Source: Sporomusa acidovorans
GTDB taxonomy: Bacteria > Bacillota > Negativicutes > Sporomusales > Sporomusaceae
Assembly: GCF_900101845.1 (NCBI RefSeq)
Contig: NZ_FNAM01000009.1
Coordinates: 62,001 to 126,000, forward strand
Direction of reading: 5' to 3'
DNA: 64,000 nucleotides
Shown: positions 9,513 to 18,507 of the stretch, piece by piece
Layout of the letters: the number at the start of each line of letters is the position of its first letter
Position numbering within the stretch: the stretch's first letter is position 1
The notes under the pieces: generated by a model
Database searches by the model: none
Seen by the model: only the letters and a program-made list of their open reading frames with translations
What the model was told of the DNA's origin: nothing
Program-made: the position numbers and the translations under genes

Positions 9513-10928
9513 CTATCCAACTTGAATGTCACGCTGTACTAATACTTTTAAAACTTCTTGCTTATCCATTTTGGTTTCTTCCGATAAAAACTTCACATCT
9601 ATTTCATTAAGTTTGTTATCATGCACCTTTTTGAGAGCGTTATTGATATAGGAATTTCGTAGCCCCGCTAAATCCACATCTTTTACTGAAACAATCGATG
9701 GATGTGACGGAATGACAATGTTTTTTCCTGGAATTTGATCTTGGGGATCTCCGACAAAAACTCCAATCCCATTTTCTTTTGCAAAATTCAATTGCGGGAT
9801 TAAATGTTTTCCCGCTCCCGTATATTCTGTTTCTTGGACAACGATGATATCATCATCCCCATATTCCTGCGCAATTGCAAAGGCAGCCGCCAGCGAGGTA
9901 TTGCCGGCAGGCCCTCTTTCCATTCCTTCCAGTTGCGCTAATATTTCAGTCATCCAAAATACTTCACCCTGTGTAATCGTTACATACCTGTCTAAATATC
10001 TTAATGGTCTTGCCGCACTTCTCGGAACATCAGATCGGTCCGGATTGGTTACAAAAGGAATCCCAAAACCGGTATGTCCTGTTGTAAATGATTTCTTATT
10101 GAAAGCTATATCGGAGGCCATATGCAGACCGGAAAGATCAACTGAAGCACCTATTATGCTAGTACTGGCAGCGTCAGCCTTAAAAAGTCCTCTGGCAGTA
10201 CCAGTAACATTTCCGCCGCCGGCATGTGTTATAACAACGGCCACCGGATCTTTACCAAACTTTTCTCTACATTGTTCGGATATTTCATAGCCTAACGTTT
10301 CAACGCCCGCTACGCCAAAAGAAGAATATAGGGAAGCATTATAAAATTCCGTATCATCAAGAACTTTTAAGAAAGCATAAAATAATTCAGGTCCTACGGT
10401 AAGCCTGATAACTTCTGCCCCGTAGCTTTCGCATTTTCTCCCTTTCTCAAGAATTTCCGGCTGCCCAACTTTCCTTGAATCATAACACTCGTTAGCAATA
10501 ATACACTTAAGTCCCCGAATATTGGCTTGCGAGGCTACGGCAGCGCCATAATTTCCGGAAGTAGCTGCGGCAACTCCTTTATAGCCTCTCTTCATGGCGT
10601 CGTATACCGAAATAGACGCTCTTCTATCCTTAAAACTTCCTGACGGATTGCAGCTTTCGTCTTTTACACAAATCCTGGCGGCTGTTCCCGTCTTAGATGA
10701 TTTCCTTGCTAATGTAGTAATGTTTTTTAATTCCAACAATGGTGTATTGCCTACGCCAACTTCCTGTTGTATTGCCTTTACGTCCTGCAGACAGTAACCG
10801 ACATCTCTCATTAAACCTTCATAGTCAAAAGCGAGTTTTCCAGTTTCATATTTATCAAAATCAATTCCCACCGACTTAAGCATAATTTCATTTTTTTTGA
10901 CCATAAACTTCTCATATTCATTCATCAT
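9513..10928 (-). CDS. ortB: 2-amino-4-ketopentanoate thiolase, beta (PLP) subunit
   Basis: OrtB with OrtA cleaves 2-amino-4-ketopentanoate with CoA to alanine and acetyl-CoA, the energy-yielding last step of the pathway. The 471-residue protein is a fold-type II PLP enzyme related to threonine synthase. The PLP lysine is probably Lys100 in NPSGSFKDRRAS, and the phosphate-binding loop follows as TSGNYGAAVASQA; HAGGGNVTGTARG is a further conserved glycine-rich segment. Two adjacent ATGs (10928, 10925) follow GGGAGG. It starts 36 bp after ortA. Confidence 0.94.
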   Translation of the reverse strand: MMNEYEKFMVKKNEIMLKSVGIDFDKYETGKLAFDYEGLMRDVGYCLQDVKAIQQEVGVGNTPLLELKNITTLARKSSKTGTAARICVKDESCNPSGSFKDRRASISVYDAMKRGYKGVAAATSGNYGAAVASQANIRGLKCIIANECYDSRKVGQPEILEKGRKCESYGAEVIRLTVGPELFYAFLKVLDDTEFYNASLYSSFGVAGVETLGYEISEQCREKFGKDPVAVVITHAGGGNVTGTARGLFKADAASTSIIGASVDLSGLHMASDIAFNKKSFTTGHTGFGIPFVTNPDRSDVPRSAARPLRYLDRYVTITQGEVFWMTEILAQLEGMERGPAGNTSLAAAFAIAQEYGDDDIIVVQETEYTGAGKHLIPQLNFAKENGIGVFVGDPQDQIPGKNIVIPSHPSIVSVKDVDLAGLRNSYINNALKKVHDNKLNEIDVKFLSEETKMDKQEVLKVLVQRDIQVG

Positions 10929-10964
10929 GTAGACCTCCCATAAGATATGACCAATTGTTCTCTT

Positions 10965-11255
10965 TTACTGACCAATCATTTCCCTTGCTTGTTTTCCCAC
11001 ATGACTTATCTCTTTTACATATTTACCGTAAGTATGGTAATATCCGGGTTCTACCTCTACGACAATCCCTTTGGCAATCCTTCCCACATTTGTTATAACC
11101 TCTACCGCATCTCCCCGTTCACAATTTTCAAGGCAATTTCCTCTGATCCAGGCTTTAAGTGGCGTGATTTTTGTTTCTTCCGGTATAGTTTGAGCCCGAT
11201 TTTCCGGAGTTAAAACGACTTCTTCAATTTCAACCCATGTACCCTTGTTAATCAT
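10965..11255 (-). CDS. ortA: 2-amino-4-ketopentanoate thiolase, alpha subunit
   Basis: OrtA is the small subunit of the CoA-dependent thiolase that splits 2-amino-4-ketopentanoate. The protein is about 96 residues and begins MINKGTWVEIEEVVL, matching the short OrtA family. AGGTG lies 7 bp before the ATG at 11255; the ATG at 11261 is only a few bases from it, so I prefer 11255. It is the first gene of the seven-gene minus-strand operon and follows a -24/-12 promoter at 11314-11329. Confidence 0.92.
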   Translation of the reverse strand: MINKGTWVEIEEVVLTPENRAQTIPEETKITPLKAWIRGNCLENCERGDAVEVITNVGRIAKGIVVEVEPGYYHTYGKYVKEISHVGKQAREMIGQ

Positions 11256-11313
11256 AACCATTCACCTACCATAGTTGTATTTTTAAGAAATGTACATGTA
11301 CTTATTTTATTAT

Positions 11314-11329
11314 CGCAATTATTGTGCCA
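11314..11329 (-). promoter_or_regulatory. Sigma-54 (-24/-12) promoter of the ornithine operon
   Basis: The minus strand reads TGGCACAATAATTGCG. This matches the sigma-54 consensus TGGCAYRNNNNTTGCW at every defined position except the last. The -24 GG and -12 GC have the required spacing, and the ortA start is about 60 bp downstream. Paired dyads that could bind an activator lie 127-175 bp upstream. Confidence 0.8.
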
Positions 11330-11406
11330 ACTAAGATTAAAGTTAAAAAATTTTTTATTGATAAAGAAATCCCATGAAACCGTTATATAACTATATAAAA
11401 TAAAAT

Positions 11407-11444
11407 GAAACCGCAATTAGATCTTGCCTCTAATTGCGATTTCA
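11407..11444 (-). terminator. Hairpin with T-rich tail, probable terminator for the M20 gene transcript
   Basis: On the minus strand, 14-bp arms GAAATCGCAATTAG and CTAATTGCGGTTTC pair with one T-G wobble and are followed by ATTTTATTTTAT. It could stop transcription coming from the M20 hydrolase gene before the ortA promoter. One arm lies inside the duplicated element at 11429-11673. Confidence 0.55.
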
Positions 11445-11673
11445 CTTATTCTATCGCAAAATAATTTGCGGTAATGCAAAATCCTTTGCTTTTTTGGGTA
11501 AAATATCGAATTATCAGGACTTACTGTCAAACACAGGCCGTTTTTACCCACGAAAGCTGGGAAAGAGATTATTGAAATGTATATTTATAAAAAGTACAAC
11601 CTCCATTTTTTTTGAAGGTTGTACTCTTTATAATCTGTATGTATAGTTTTGCCGAATACTGACAGAGATAAGT
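11429..11673. repeat. Duplicated intergenic element, copy 1
   Basis: About 245 bp, closely matched by 13929-14175 with one main region of indels. It contains two GCAAA-N4-TTTGC dyads (11456-11469, 11476-11489) and a 10-bp hairpin near 11594-11626 whose stem changes by two wobble-compatible substitutions in the other copy. Its right end abuts decayed IS21 sequence. No convincing coding frame is shared between the copies. Confidence 0.85.
11456..11489. promoter_or_regulatory. Paired GCAAA-N4-TTTGC dyads, candidate activator (UAS) sites for ortA
   Basis: Two identical-arm palindromes, GCAAA-ATAA-TTTGC and GCAAA-ATCC-TTTGC, have centres exactly 20 bp apart, i.e. on one face of the helix. They lie 127-175 bp upstream of the ortA -24/-12 promoter, a normal distance for a sigma-54 activator. 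The same dyad occurs upstream of the other sigma-54 promoter at 20794-20807. Confidence 0.6.
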
Positions 11674-11674
11674 A

Positions 11675-11815
11675 CTTTACGACACCACGCAGGCGCCTGA
11701 AGATTCAGGTCATCGACATCGCGGAACTGTCTGCCTGAAGAAAGTTATCTTTTACATCGTTCTACATTCCCCTTGGTTTGGGGCCTTCTTGGGCGGCAAA
11801 GCATGAAAAATCTTC
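11675..11815 (-). pseudogene. Decayed IS21-family transposase (istA) fragment
   Basis: Minus-strand translation gives FRDVDDLNLQAPAWCRKV, preceded in a shifted frame by VKDNF and before that by NQGECRTM. Together these resemble the IstA region that normally reads GKVERTVRYVKDNF...DLDDLN.QA..W. Several frameshifts and stops make it non-functional. The match breaks off exactly where the duplicated element begins. The family call rests on pattern recognition only. Confidence 0.5.
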
Positions 11816-11849
11816 CTCAAATACCCAAATAGAAAACTACTATTTAAGC

Positions 11850-13442
11850 CTATAAAAGTAAATGTTCAATCATAAACTTATAAAGTTCAGGTACAATTTC
11901 AAAGGAATAAGAAAGATTTAATCTTTCACTGCATTTGTGGAAATCTTTTCCGAAACCACCAAAAACAACTCCCGGTATACTCAATAGCTTTAATTTTTCG
12001 AAGGGAATTGTATAATTTTTATACATACCAATAATATTTTTACTGCAATTCTCAACATCAGCCTTTGAAATATTACCGGTATAACTCAAATCGCAAATGC
12101 CCATAAAATAATTTCTTTTTGCTATATCTACTTTAAAATTTACTTTCGCAAAATCCAACATTTTTTGTACTGTGTGTAACAAAAATTCATCATTAGCCCT
12201 AGACTTATCCAACGATTTACTCGGATAAAACGGAGGTGCGAATGAAATAACAATGGTAGGCTCCTTTACACTATAATAATTAAAAGTTTCTTTGACACTA
12301 TGGATTGCAGTAGTTTGTAACCCCATTCCTGCAGCTGTACATTTGTCAATAAAATCATTCATATGATTATCAAAATCTCCAGTAAAGTTTCTTTTGACTT
12401 CTTCGTAAAGTTCTTCATAAGTCATAACCCGTGGTTCATAGGTTATCCCAAACCCTTTACATTTTTCATTTATTTTGTCAAAAGCCTTGACTCCAATATC
12501 TTTTAATAAAGATATAAGCTCACTAGTGCTCCTGCCGATAGTTAATAAATTATAATAGGCCGCTGCATAAAGAGGAGTCTGAACGGAATAATATTCTTTT
12601 AAATCAGTTTGTTTCAAACAAGTTGGCGGAGCAGTAACTATATCTCCAGATGATTCGCAAAAGTCCGTATTCAATTCAAGCATAGCATTTACTTCTGATG
12701 CCAATAAATTAGGATTCAACGCACTTGTTGAATCACATACATGAGCTGCCTTTCCCGCAAAAAATAACAATGGCATAATTTTACCGCAAGTACCCAAATA
12801 TATTTTTTTAGTATCATCCTCCACGTAATCCGGGAGACAACATTCTGAAACAAATGCACCTTTAAATTCCAATTTATTTTCATTTTGAAGTCTTTCTAAA
12901 ATGTGGACTGCCGCAAGCATCCCTTCTGAATTAGATTCTTCTCCCGGTACAGCAATAAATAAAATATTACCTGAAAAATCTCTCCGCTCAGAATAATAAC
13001 GAAGAATTTCAATTCCTAGTGCGATTCCGAATTTCATATCTGCAGTTCCTCTACCAAAAATCCAATCACCAGAATGTAAATCTTTAGTAGCGTCTTCATC
13101 TAGAGGAAGTTCATGAATCCTTTTCGTAATTTTTATAGGATCAAACGCAATTTCCATTAATGGTCCAAAATCATCAATACCAACAACATCATAATGACCT
13201 GTGATAATAACAGTCTTGTTTGATTCTTTTTTCCCTTTTACCATTGCCGTTACAACGGTTCTCTCTAATGGATCGTCTTGAACCGGGTAAACTTTTAGCA
13301 ATTCTGGATTTTTGAGAAAATAAGCCATTTTTTTCAAAATATCATGTATTCCTACCGCCGCAAAATTCTCGCTCTTAGTCCCTGAAATTCCTGGTATTAA
13401 AGCAAGCTTAAACATAGTATCCATGATTTGTTCTTTCAGCAT
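11850..13442 (-). CDS. RocB-like M20-family metallohydrolase
   Basis: A 530-residue zinc hydrolase of the M20 family, close in size and pattern to the arginine-utilisation protein RocB of Bacillus, whose substrate is unknown. Metal-ligand motifs are visible: GHYDVVG (His83, Asp85), RGTADMKFG (Asp135) and PGEESNSEG (Glu168-Glu169). AAAGGGG precedes the ATG. It lies between the ornithine operon and a sigma-54 activator gene, as rocB lies in the RocR/sigma-54 arginine regulon of Bacillus. A role in hydrolysing an arginine/citrulline-derived amide or peptide is inference. Confidence 0.75.
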   Translation of the reverse strand: MLKEQIMDTMFKLALIPGISGTKSENFAAVGIHDILKKMAYFLKNPELLKVYPVQDDPLERTVVTAMVKGKKESNKTVIITGHYDVVGIDDFGPLMEIAFDPIKITKRIHELPLDEDATKDLHSGDWIFGRGTADMKFGIALGIEILRYYSERRDFSGNILFIAVPGEESNSEGMLAAVHILERLQNENKLEFKGAFVSECCLPDYVEDDTKKIYLGTCGKIMPLLFFAGKAAHVCDSTSALNPNLLASEVNAMLELNTDFCESSGDIVTAPPTCLKQTDLKEYYSVQTPLYAAAYYNLLTIGRSTSELISLLKDIGVKAFDKINEKCKGFGITYEPRVMTYEELYEEVKRNFTGDFDNHMNDFIDKCTAAGMGLQTTAIHSVKETFNYYSVKEPTIVISFAPPFYPSKSLDKSRANDEFLLHTVQKMLDFAKVNFKVDIAKRNYFMGICDLSYTGNISKADVENCSKNIIGMYKNYTIPFEKLKLLSIPGVVFGGFGKDFHKCSERLNLSYSFEIVPELYKFMIEHLLL

Positions 13443-13520
13443 GATTGCAGGCCCCTTTCACTATAATAATTTCTTATTTGGTTTTCTCAGCTTGAAACTC
13501 TTGACTTTGTATGTCTGGTT

Positions 13521-13928
13521 TCATTTTTTTATATAATACTGCTCCCATACATATTTATCACTAGGCACGGCATTTAAAATGAACAATAATATTGTAAAGC
13601 CTATAATCCATACTAACGAATCAATACCAGGAAAAATATTTTTCATAATGATTGACGAAGCCACAATTTGAGAAGCTATAGTAACCGTCCAAGCTATCCA
13701 TTTTATCCATCCCACAGTAAATCCTAGCTCAGAATTAATAAATTCTATTGCATAGGCTTGTACCGTCCCTGCTATTGGCATTGCAATTAATAATTCTCCT
13801 AAACAAAACATCATCAAATACATTACGATTGCCCCCAAAAGATAGCTAATAAGGTTCCCCCTGGTTCTGCCTTCTCTAATACATATCCTGAACCTAAAAA
13901 TAATCCTGTCCCTATTGTCCCGCCTGCT
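13521..13928 (-). pseudogene. Truncated, frameshifted amino-acid permease (APC family)
   Basis: The frame MYLMMFCLGELLIAMPIAG...IVASSIIMKNIFPGIDSL is nearly identical to the intact permease at 16844-18253. The upstream part GTIGTGLFLGSGYVLEKAEPGG is in a different frame, so there is a frameshift near 13850. The 5' end stops at the boundary of the duplicated element (13929) before the true N-terminus. The 3' end stops after about five transmembrane segments. It is clearly dead and probably a relic of a tandem permease duplication. Confidence 0.85.
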
Positions 13929-14175
13929 TCTAATTGCGATTTCACTTATTCTACCGCAAAATAATTTGCGGCAATGCAAAATCTTTTGCTTTTTTTTGAA
14001 TCATCAGGTACTTACTATCAAACAACAATTATACAGGCCGTTTTTACCCCCGAAAGCTGGGAAAGAGATTATTGAAATGCATATTTATAAAAAGTACGGC
14101 CTCCATTTTTGGGGGAAGGTTGTACTTTTTTATAATCTGTATGTATAGTTTTTCCGAACACTGACAAAGATAAGT
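13929..14175. repeat. Duplicated intergenic element, copy 2
   Basis: About 247 bp, the partner of 11429-11673. It keeps both GCAAA-N4-TTTGC dyads (13956-13969, 13976-13989) and the late hairpin. One side abuts the broken permease and the other lies 36 bp from the stop of the sigma-54 activator gene. There is no clear target-site duplication or terminal inverted repeat. Confidence 0.85.
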
Positions 14176-14211
14176 CACAGTATCACTTCAATTCAATACA
14201 ATAGGATAAGC

Positions 14212-15621
14212 TCAAGATTTTTTTTCAATATCTATTCCATATTTTTTAATTTTATATTGAAGATCCTGTCTGGAAATATTTAAACTTCTTGAGGTCTTAG
14301 TAATGTTATTATTATTTTCTCTCAATATTTTCTGAATAATAGCTTCTTCAATATCTGTCATAAAACCATCTAAATTAATTTTTCCAGCCACATTGGCCAC
14401 GATATTATGTACATCCATAAAGGTAATGTCCGAATCGTTATTACCAAGGATATAATCAAAACAGTCTTGCGATAAAACAGAATGATCATCCGCCATATTG
14501 ATTGCGGCTTCAATAACATTTTTTAATTCCCTGATATTTCCCGGCCACTGATATTCGAGGAATTTCCTCAACATCTCCTGATCAATCCCGATTATCGATT
14601 TTCCTAAAGTCCTGTTATAATTCTTAATCAACTCATCCACTAAAATTGGAATATCTTCTTTGCGTTCTCTAAGGGGAGGGATATTAATTCTTAATACCCC
14701 TAATCTGTAATAAAAATCTTTTCTGAGCCTACCCTCTTCCATTAATTTTTCCGGCTGTTCATTGATTGTGGCAATAACCCTTACGTCAACATCAATATTA
14801 TTATTACTGCCAACACGCCGGATAACGCCTTCTTGAAGTGCTCTTAAAAGTTTCGATTGCAAATACGGTTCCATAGAATTCACTTCATCCAATAAAATAG
14901 TTCCATGGTTTGCTTCTTCAAATAACCCTTTTTTATTCTCCGCACCTGTAAAACCTCCTTTTTCCGTGCCAAATAACATTGACTCCAATAAAGTAGCCGG
15001 AATGGCTGCACAATTAATCGGCACAAACGGTCTGTCTTTCCTCATGCCGCCGTAATGAATGCTTTGCGCAAATACTTCTTTCCCCGAACCTGTTTCCGCA
15101 TATAATAATACCGATGAATTAGACATGCTGGCTTTTTTTGCTTTTTCAATTGCCTTCTTCATTTTAGGGCTCTTCCCATATATGTCATCAAAAGTATAAT
15201 GCCTTTTTTTCTGCTTTTTATATAAATTTTGCAATTTATATATACTTTCTGTCAGACCTTTTAATTGCGTCATGTCTTTAGAAATTTCAATAGCTGCGAT
15301 TACCTTATTTTCTGAAACAACCGGTACCGTTGTGTTTATGGTGGTAATTTCCTTTTTGCTTCCACTGCCATAATGTTGGATCAGGTCAACGATTTTCTTT
15401 CCTGATATCAATACTTTCATCAAGGAAGACTCACTCTCTGCGACATTCTTCAAATATTCATTTACTTTTTTCCCTAAAACGGCATCAGGACAAATACCCT
15501 CAACTTTCCCCATAGCATTATTATAATATCTGGTTTTTCCATCCACATCCACGATATGAACTCCAACTTCCAAATTTTCTATTAAACTATTTAATATTTT
15601 TTCTGCAGAAAAATCATTCAT
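14212..15621 (-). CDS. Sigma-54-dependent transcriptional activator, PAS-AAA+-Fis type (RocR-like)
   Basis: A 469-residue enhancer-binding protein. An N-terminal PAS-like sensor (about 8-115) is followed by a short coiled linker, an AAA+ domain (about 143-380) and a Fis-type helix-turn-helix at the C-terminus (ITKTSRSLNISRQDLQYKI). Walker A is AETGSGKE (175-182) and Walker B is TILLDEVNSM. The sigma-54 contact loop reads GGFTGA (222-227) instead of the usual GAFTGA. Architecture and neighbours match RocR, the arginine/ornithine activator of Bacillus. It probably drives the -24/-12 promoters at 11314 and 20962 in response to an amino acid such as ornithine or citrulline. Confidence 0.9.
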   Translation of the reverse strand: MNDFSAEKILNSLIENLEVGVHIVDVDGKTRYYNNAMGKVEGICPDAVLGKKVNEYLKNVAESESSLMKVLISGKKIVDLIQHYGSGSKKEITTINTTVPVVSENKVIAAIEISKDMTQLKGLTESIYKLQNLYKKQKKRHYTFDDIYGKSPKMKKAIEKAKKASMSNSSVLLYAETGSGKEVFAQSIHYGGMRKDRPFVPINCAAIPATLLESMLFGTEKGGFTGAENKKGLFEEANHGTILLDEVNSMEPYLQSKLLRALQEGVIRRVGSNNNIDVDVRVIATINEQPEKLMEEGRLRKDFYYRLGVLRINIPPLRERKEDIPILVDELIKNYNRTLGKSIIGIDQEMLRKFLEYQWPGNIRELKNVIEAAINMADDHSVLSQDCFDYILGNNDSDITFMDVHNIVANVAGKINLDGFMTDIEEAIIQKILRENNNNITKTSRSLNISRQDLQYKIKKYGIDIEKKS

Positions 15622-15884
15622 TTCTTCACCTTATTTTATATTTTGATTTTTTATATGGCATAATAATTAAATACTTACTTATTAAGCTACTTTAAAAATC
15701 AATGAATACGTGATATATTTAATGAGTATCTTGCGTAGTTCTGAGAAAGCTGAAAAATACTGGGTCTAATAATAGACTTTATCTCAACAACGTGTAAAAG
15801 CTTTTAACATTTTGCTCACAATAAAATGCTTATAAAGAAACATTCGTCCTTTCCGAATGTTACATATTCCCGGAGGAATTAATT

Positions 15885-16688
15885 ATGAAATTTATTGAAA
15901 ATATTATTAGCAACCTTATGAAAATAGGCTTAACGAAATATGAATCTATGGTTTATTTGACACTACTAGAAAATCAAGAAATTACAGCCTACGAAATTAG
16001 CAAACGTTCGGGCGTCCCACAGTCAAAAATATACGGAACTGTCGGATCACTTATCGAAAAAGGGATTGCGCTACCTAATGGAACTGACCCTACAAAATAT
16101 GCGGCGTTACCATTGGATAAATTCCTTGAAAATTATAAAACGGAAACAGAAACTACAATTGATTATCTAAAAGACAATATTAAAAATATAAAAACTGATA
16201 ATACAACAGATTATATTTGGCATTTTAATGGTTCTGAACAAATATATACTAAAATAAAATCTATGTTAGGAAATGTACAAAAAAGTATCTATTTAACAGC
16301 ATGGGCTAAGGAATATGATTTTTTTTATAAGGATCTATTCGCTGCCAGCGAAAAAAATATTGACGTCGTTTCAGTACTGTATGGCACTACCCAAAAAACA
16401 GTTGGAAAAATATATTACCACGAAATGCACGATATGCATAAAATCGCCGCCAAATATGGGCGCTGGTTTAGTCTAGTCATCGACAATAAAGAATCTTTAT
16501 TTGCTTCCTTTAACGAACAAAATAGCTGTGCTGTATGGACACAAAATATCGCCTTTATGCTAGTAACCGAGTCTTTTATTATGCATGATATCTATATTGC
16601 TGAAATCTATTTAAAACATAAAGAAGAGCTCAATAAGGAATTCGGGGAGAATCTTGAAAAATTACGACAAAATATACATATTGGATAA
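15885..16688 (+). CDS. TrmB-family transcriptional regulator
   Basis: A 267-residue regulator. The N-terminal winged helix-turn-helix (about 8-75) has the TrmB pattern LMKIGLTKYESMVYLTLLE...AYEISKRSGVPQSKIYGTVGSLIEKG. The remaining two-thirds is a putative effector-binding domain of the phospholipase D-like type. GGAGG precedes the ATG. It is divergent from the sigma-54 activator across 263 bp and convergent with an amino-acid permease, so it may control amino-acid uptake. The ligand is unknown. Confidence 0.85.
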   Translation: MKFIENIISNLMKIGLTKYESMVYLTLLENQEITAYEISKRSGVPQSKIYGTVGSLIEKGIALPNGTDPTKYAALPLDKFLENYKTETETTIDYLKDNIKNIKTDNTTDYIWHFNGSEQIYTKIKSMLGNVQKSIYLTAWAKEYDFFYKDLFAASEKNIDVVSVLYGTTQKTVGKIYYHEMHDMHKIAAKYGRWFSLVIDNKESLFASFNEQNSCAVWTQNIAFMLVTESFIMHDIYIAEIYLKHKEELNKEFGENLEKLRQNIHIG

Positions 16689-16692
16689 AATC

Positions 16693-16738
16693 AAGCCAGA
16701 ATTATGTTAGTTATAACTAAATTCTGGCTTAATTTTTT
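16693..16738 (+). terminator. Terminator after the TrmB-family gene
   Basis: Arms AAGCCAGAATT and AATTCTGGCTT (11 bp) with a 16-nt loop, followed by AATTTTTT, 5 bp after the stop codon. Confidence 0.8.
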
Positions 16739-16843
16739 GCTTTACTACAGCTTTATTAACTACTATAGCGGATATTTATTTTTAATTTAGACGCATACAA
16801 GAATACAAATTTTTCTGTATTATCTAGCATCTTTATAATTCAA

Positions 16844-18253
16844 TTACTTTGCAATTTCTTTAGATACATTAGTTGTATTAGAAAAGAATTTAAAGCCAAA
16901 ATATAATATCAATATTGTTGGAACTCCTGCATAAATAGCCATTTTTTCCGTAGGATCAAAGAGCATCGCCACCGCAATTGCTATATAAAATACAATCGCT
17001 ACAATCGGTGTTATTGGATATAATGGCGTTTGATATTTTAAGTTTTCAACTTTGTTTCCTTCAGCTATATAACGTTTTCTAAAGCGCATCTGACAGACAC
17101 AATCAATTGCGTAAATAAAAATATCAATACTGGCAAGCAATGATATAAGAAAAAGATATACTGTATCCGCTGCAATAAAACTTGAAACAACTGCCAATGC
17201 TGCAAATGCAATAGAAATAATCAGTGAATACATAGGTACTTTTTTTTCATTTATCTCAGCTAATATTTTAGGTGCTTGATCATGCTTGGCAAGCGACCAC
17301 AACGTTCTTGTACTTGCATATAAAAATGAATTGGCTGATGATAAAGCGGCAGTAATAACAATAATGTTCACTAAAAGGGCTGCCCCACTGATTCCGGCAT
17401 TTTGAAACATATAGGCGAAAGAACTTCCAGCAAGATTTGCTTGCCTCCAGGGCAGAACACACCCAATCAAAAAAATACAGGCAACATAACATAACGTTAT
17501 TCCAATAATATATTCTCTAATAGCCTTTGGCATCTCAACTCCAGGATCTTTGCTCTCACCTGCTGCCGTGGCAATAAGATCAGACCCGCCAAATGCAAAA
17601 ATAGCAGATAACATCGATACTACGATTGCACCATAACCATTAGGGAAAGCCCCCCCGTCGGCAACAAAATTCGTAAATCCGATCGTTTTTCCTCCAATTA
17701 CACCTGTGATAATACCAATTCCTGTTATGACAAAAAGTACGACGGCTATTACTTTAACACTGGCAAACCAAAATTCTGTTTCGCCAAAGTTTCTTGATGG
17801 CAAAACGTTGAGTACGAAAAGTAGAATTGTAAATAAAACAATCCAAATTAAGGAATCAATACCCGGAAAAATATTTTTCATAATAATGGATGAAGCAACA
17901 ATTTGAGCCGTAACGGTCACCGCACAACTGATCCATTTTAACCATCCTGCTGTAAATCCCATAGCAGGGTTTATGAATTCGGTAGCATATGCTTGTACTT
18001 GACCTGAAACCGGCATTGCTACAGTTAGCTCTCCAAGACAAGCCATCATTAAATACATAATGATAGCACCAAGCACGTAGGCAACTATCGCTCCCCCCGG
18101 CCCAGCTGTATGGATAACATTACCAGAAGCTAAAAATATTCCTGTTCCTATTACTGCACCAATCGTATACATGGAAATATGTCGGCTTGACATACCACGT
18201 TCGAGTCCCTGAGACTTCTCAAGAACTTCTTTTACTTCATTATTAGTTTGCAT
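16844..18253 (-). CDS. Amino-acid permease (APC superfamily)
   Basis: A 469-residue transporter with about 12 predicted membrane segments. The APC signature is near the N-terminus: SRHISMYTIGAVIGTGIF, then GPGGAIVAYVLGAIIMYLMM and GELTVAMPVSGQVQAYATEF. AGGGGGAG precedes the ATG. It lies 254 bp downstream of the carbamate kinase gene on the same strand and could share its transcript, so citrulline, arginine or ornithine exchange is a reasonable guess. The broken permease at 13521 is a close paralogue. Confidence 0.88.
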   Translation of the reverse strand: MQTNNEVKEVLEKSQGLERGMSSRHISMYTIGAVIGTGIFLASGNVIHTAGPGGAIVAYVLGAIIMYLMMACLGELTVAMPVSGQVQAYATEFINPAMGFTAGWLKWISCAVTVTAQIVASSIIMKNIFPGIDSLIWIVLFTILLFVLNVLPSRNFGETEFWFASVKVIAVVLFVITGIGIITGVIGGKTIGFTNFVADGGAFPNGYGAIVVSMLSAIFAFGGSDLIATAAGESKDPGVEMPKAIREYIIGITLCYVACIFLIGCVLPWRQANLAGSSFAYMFQNAGISGAALLVNIIVITAALSSANSFLYASTRTLWSLAKHDQAPKILAEINEKKVPMYSLIISIAFAALAVVSSFIAADTVYLFLISLLASIDIFIYAIDCVCQMRFRKRYIAEGNKVENLKYQTPLYPITPIVAIVFYIAIAVAMLFDPTEKMAIYAGVPTILILYFGFKFFSNTTNVSKEIAK

Positions 18254-18507
18254 ATTCTCTCCCCCTATATAATAACGTTAGGTAAGACCAAACTAATTAT
18301 TTTCCAGTCCGAGATTTTATATATGCCCAATTATTAATGTTTCTGTAAAATTCTAATAACATAATATTTCTATTAAAATTTCTGTTATCTCGAACGAAGA
18401 GATATATTGTAGCCATTTACAAAATCGAGGTTTATAATTGTCCTTTCTACGAGAATAATAATTTAAATAACTTTATCACCTTCTTTGAATTAACAGTTAC
18501 TGTTAAT

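Noticed and set aside
11434-11646. Open frame across duplicated element copy 1 as a gene
   Set aside because: The equivalent frame in copy 2 is not conserved except over a short stretch, there is no ribosome site, and the differences favour RNA stems rather than codons.
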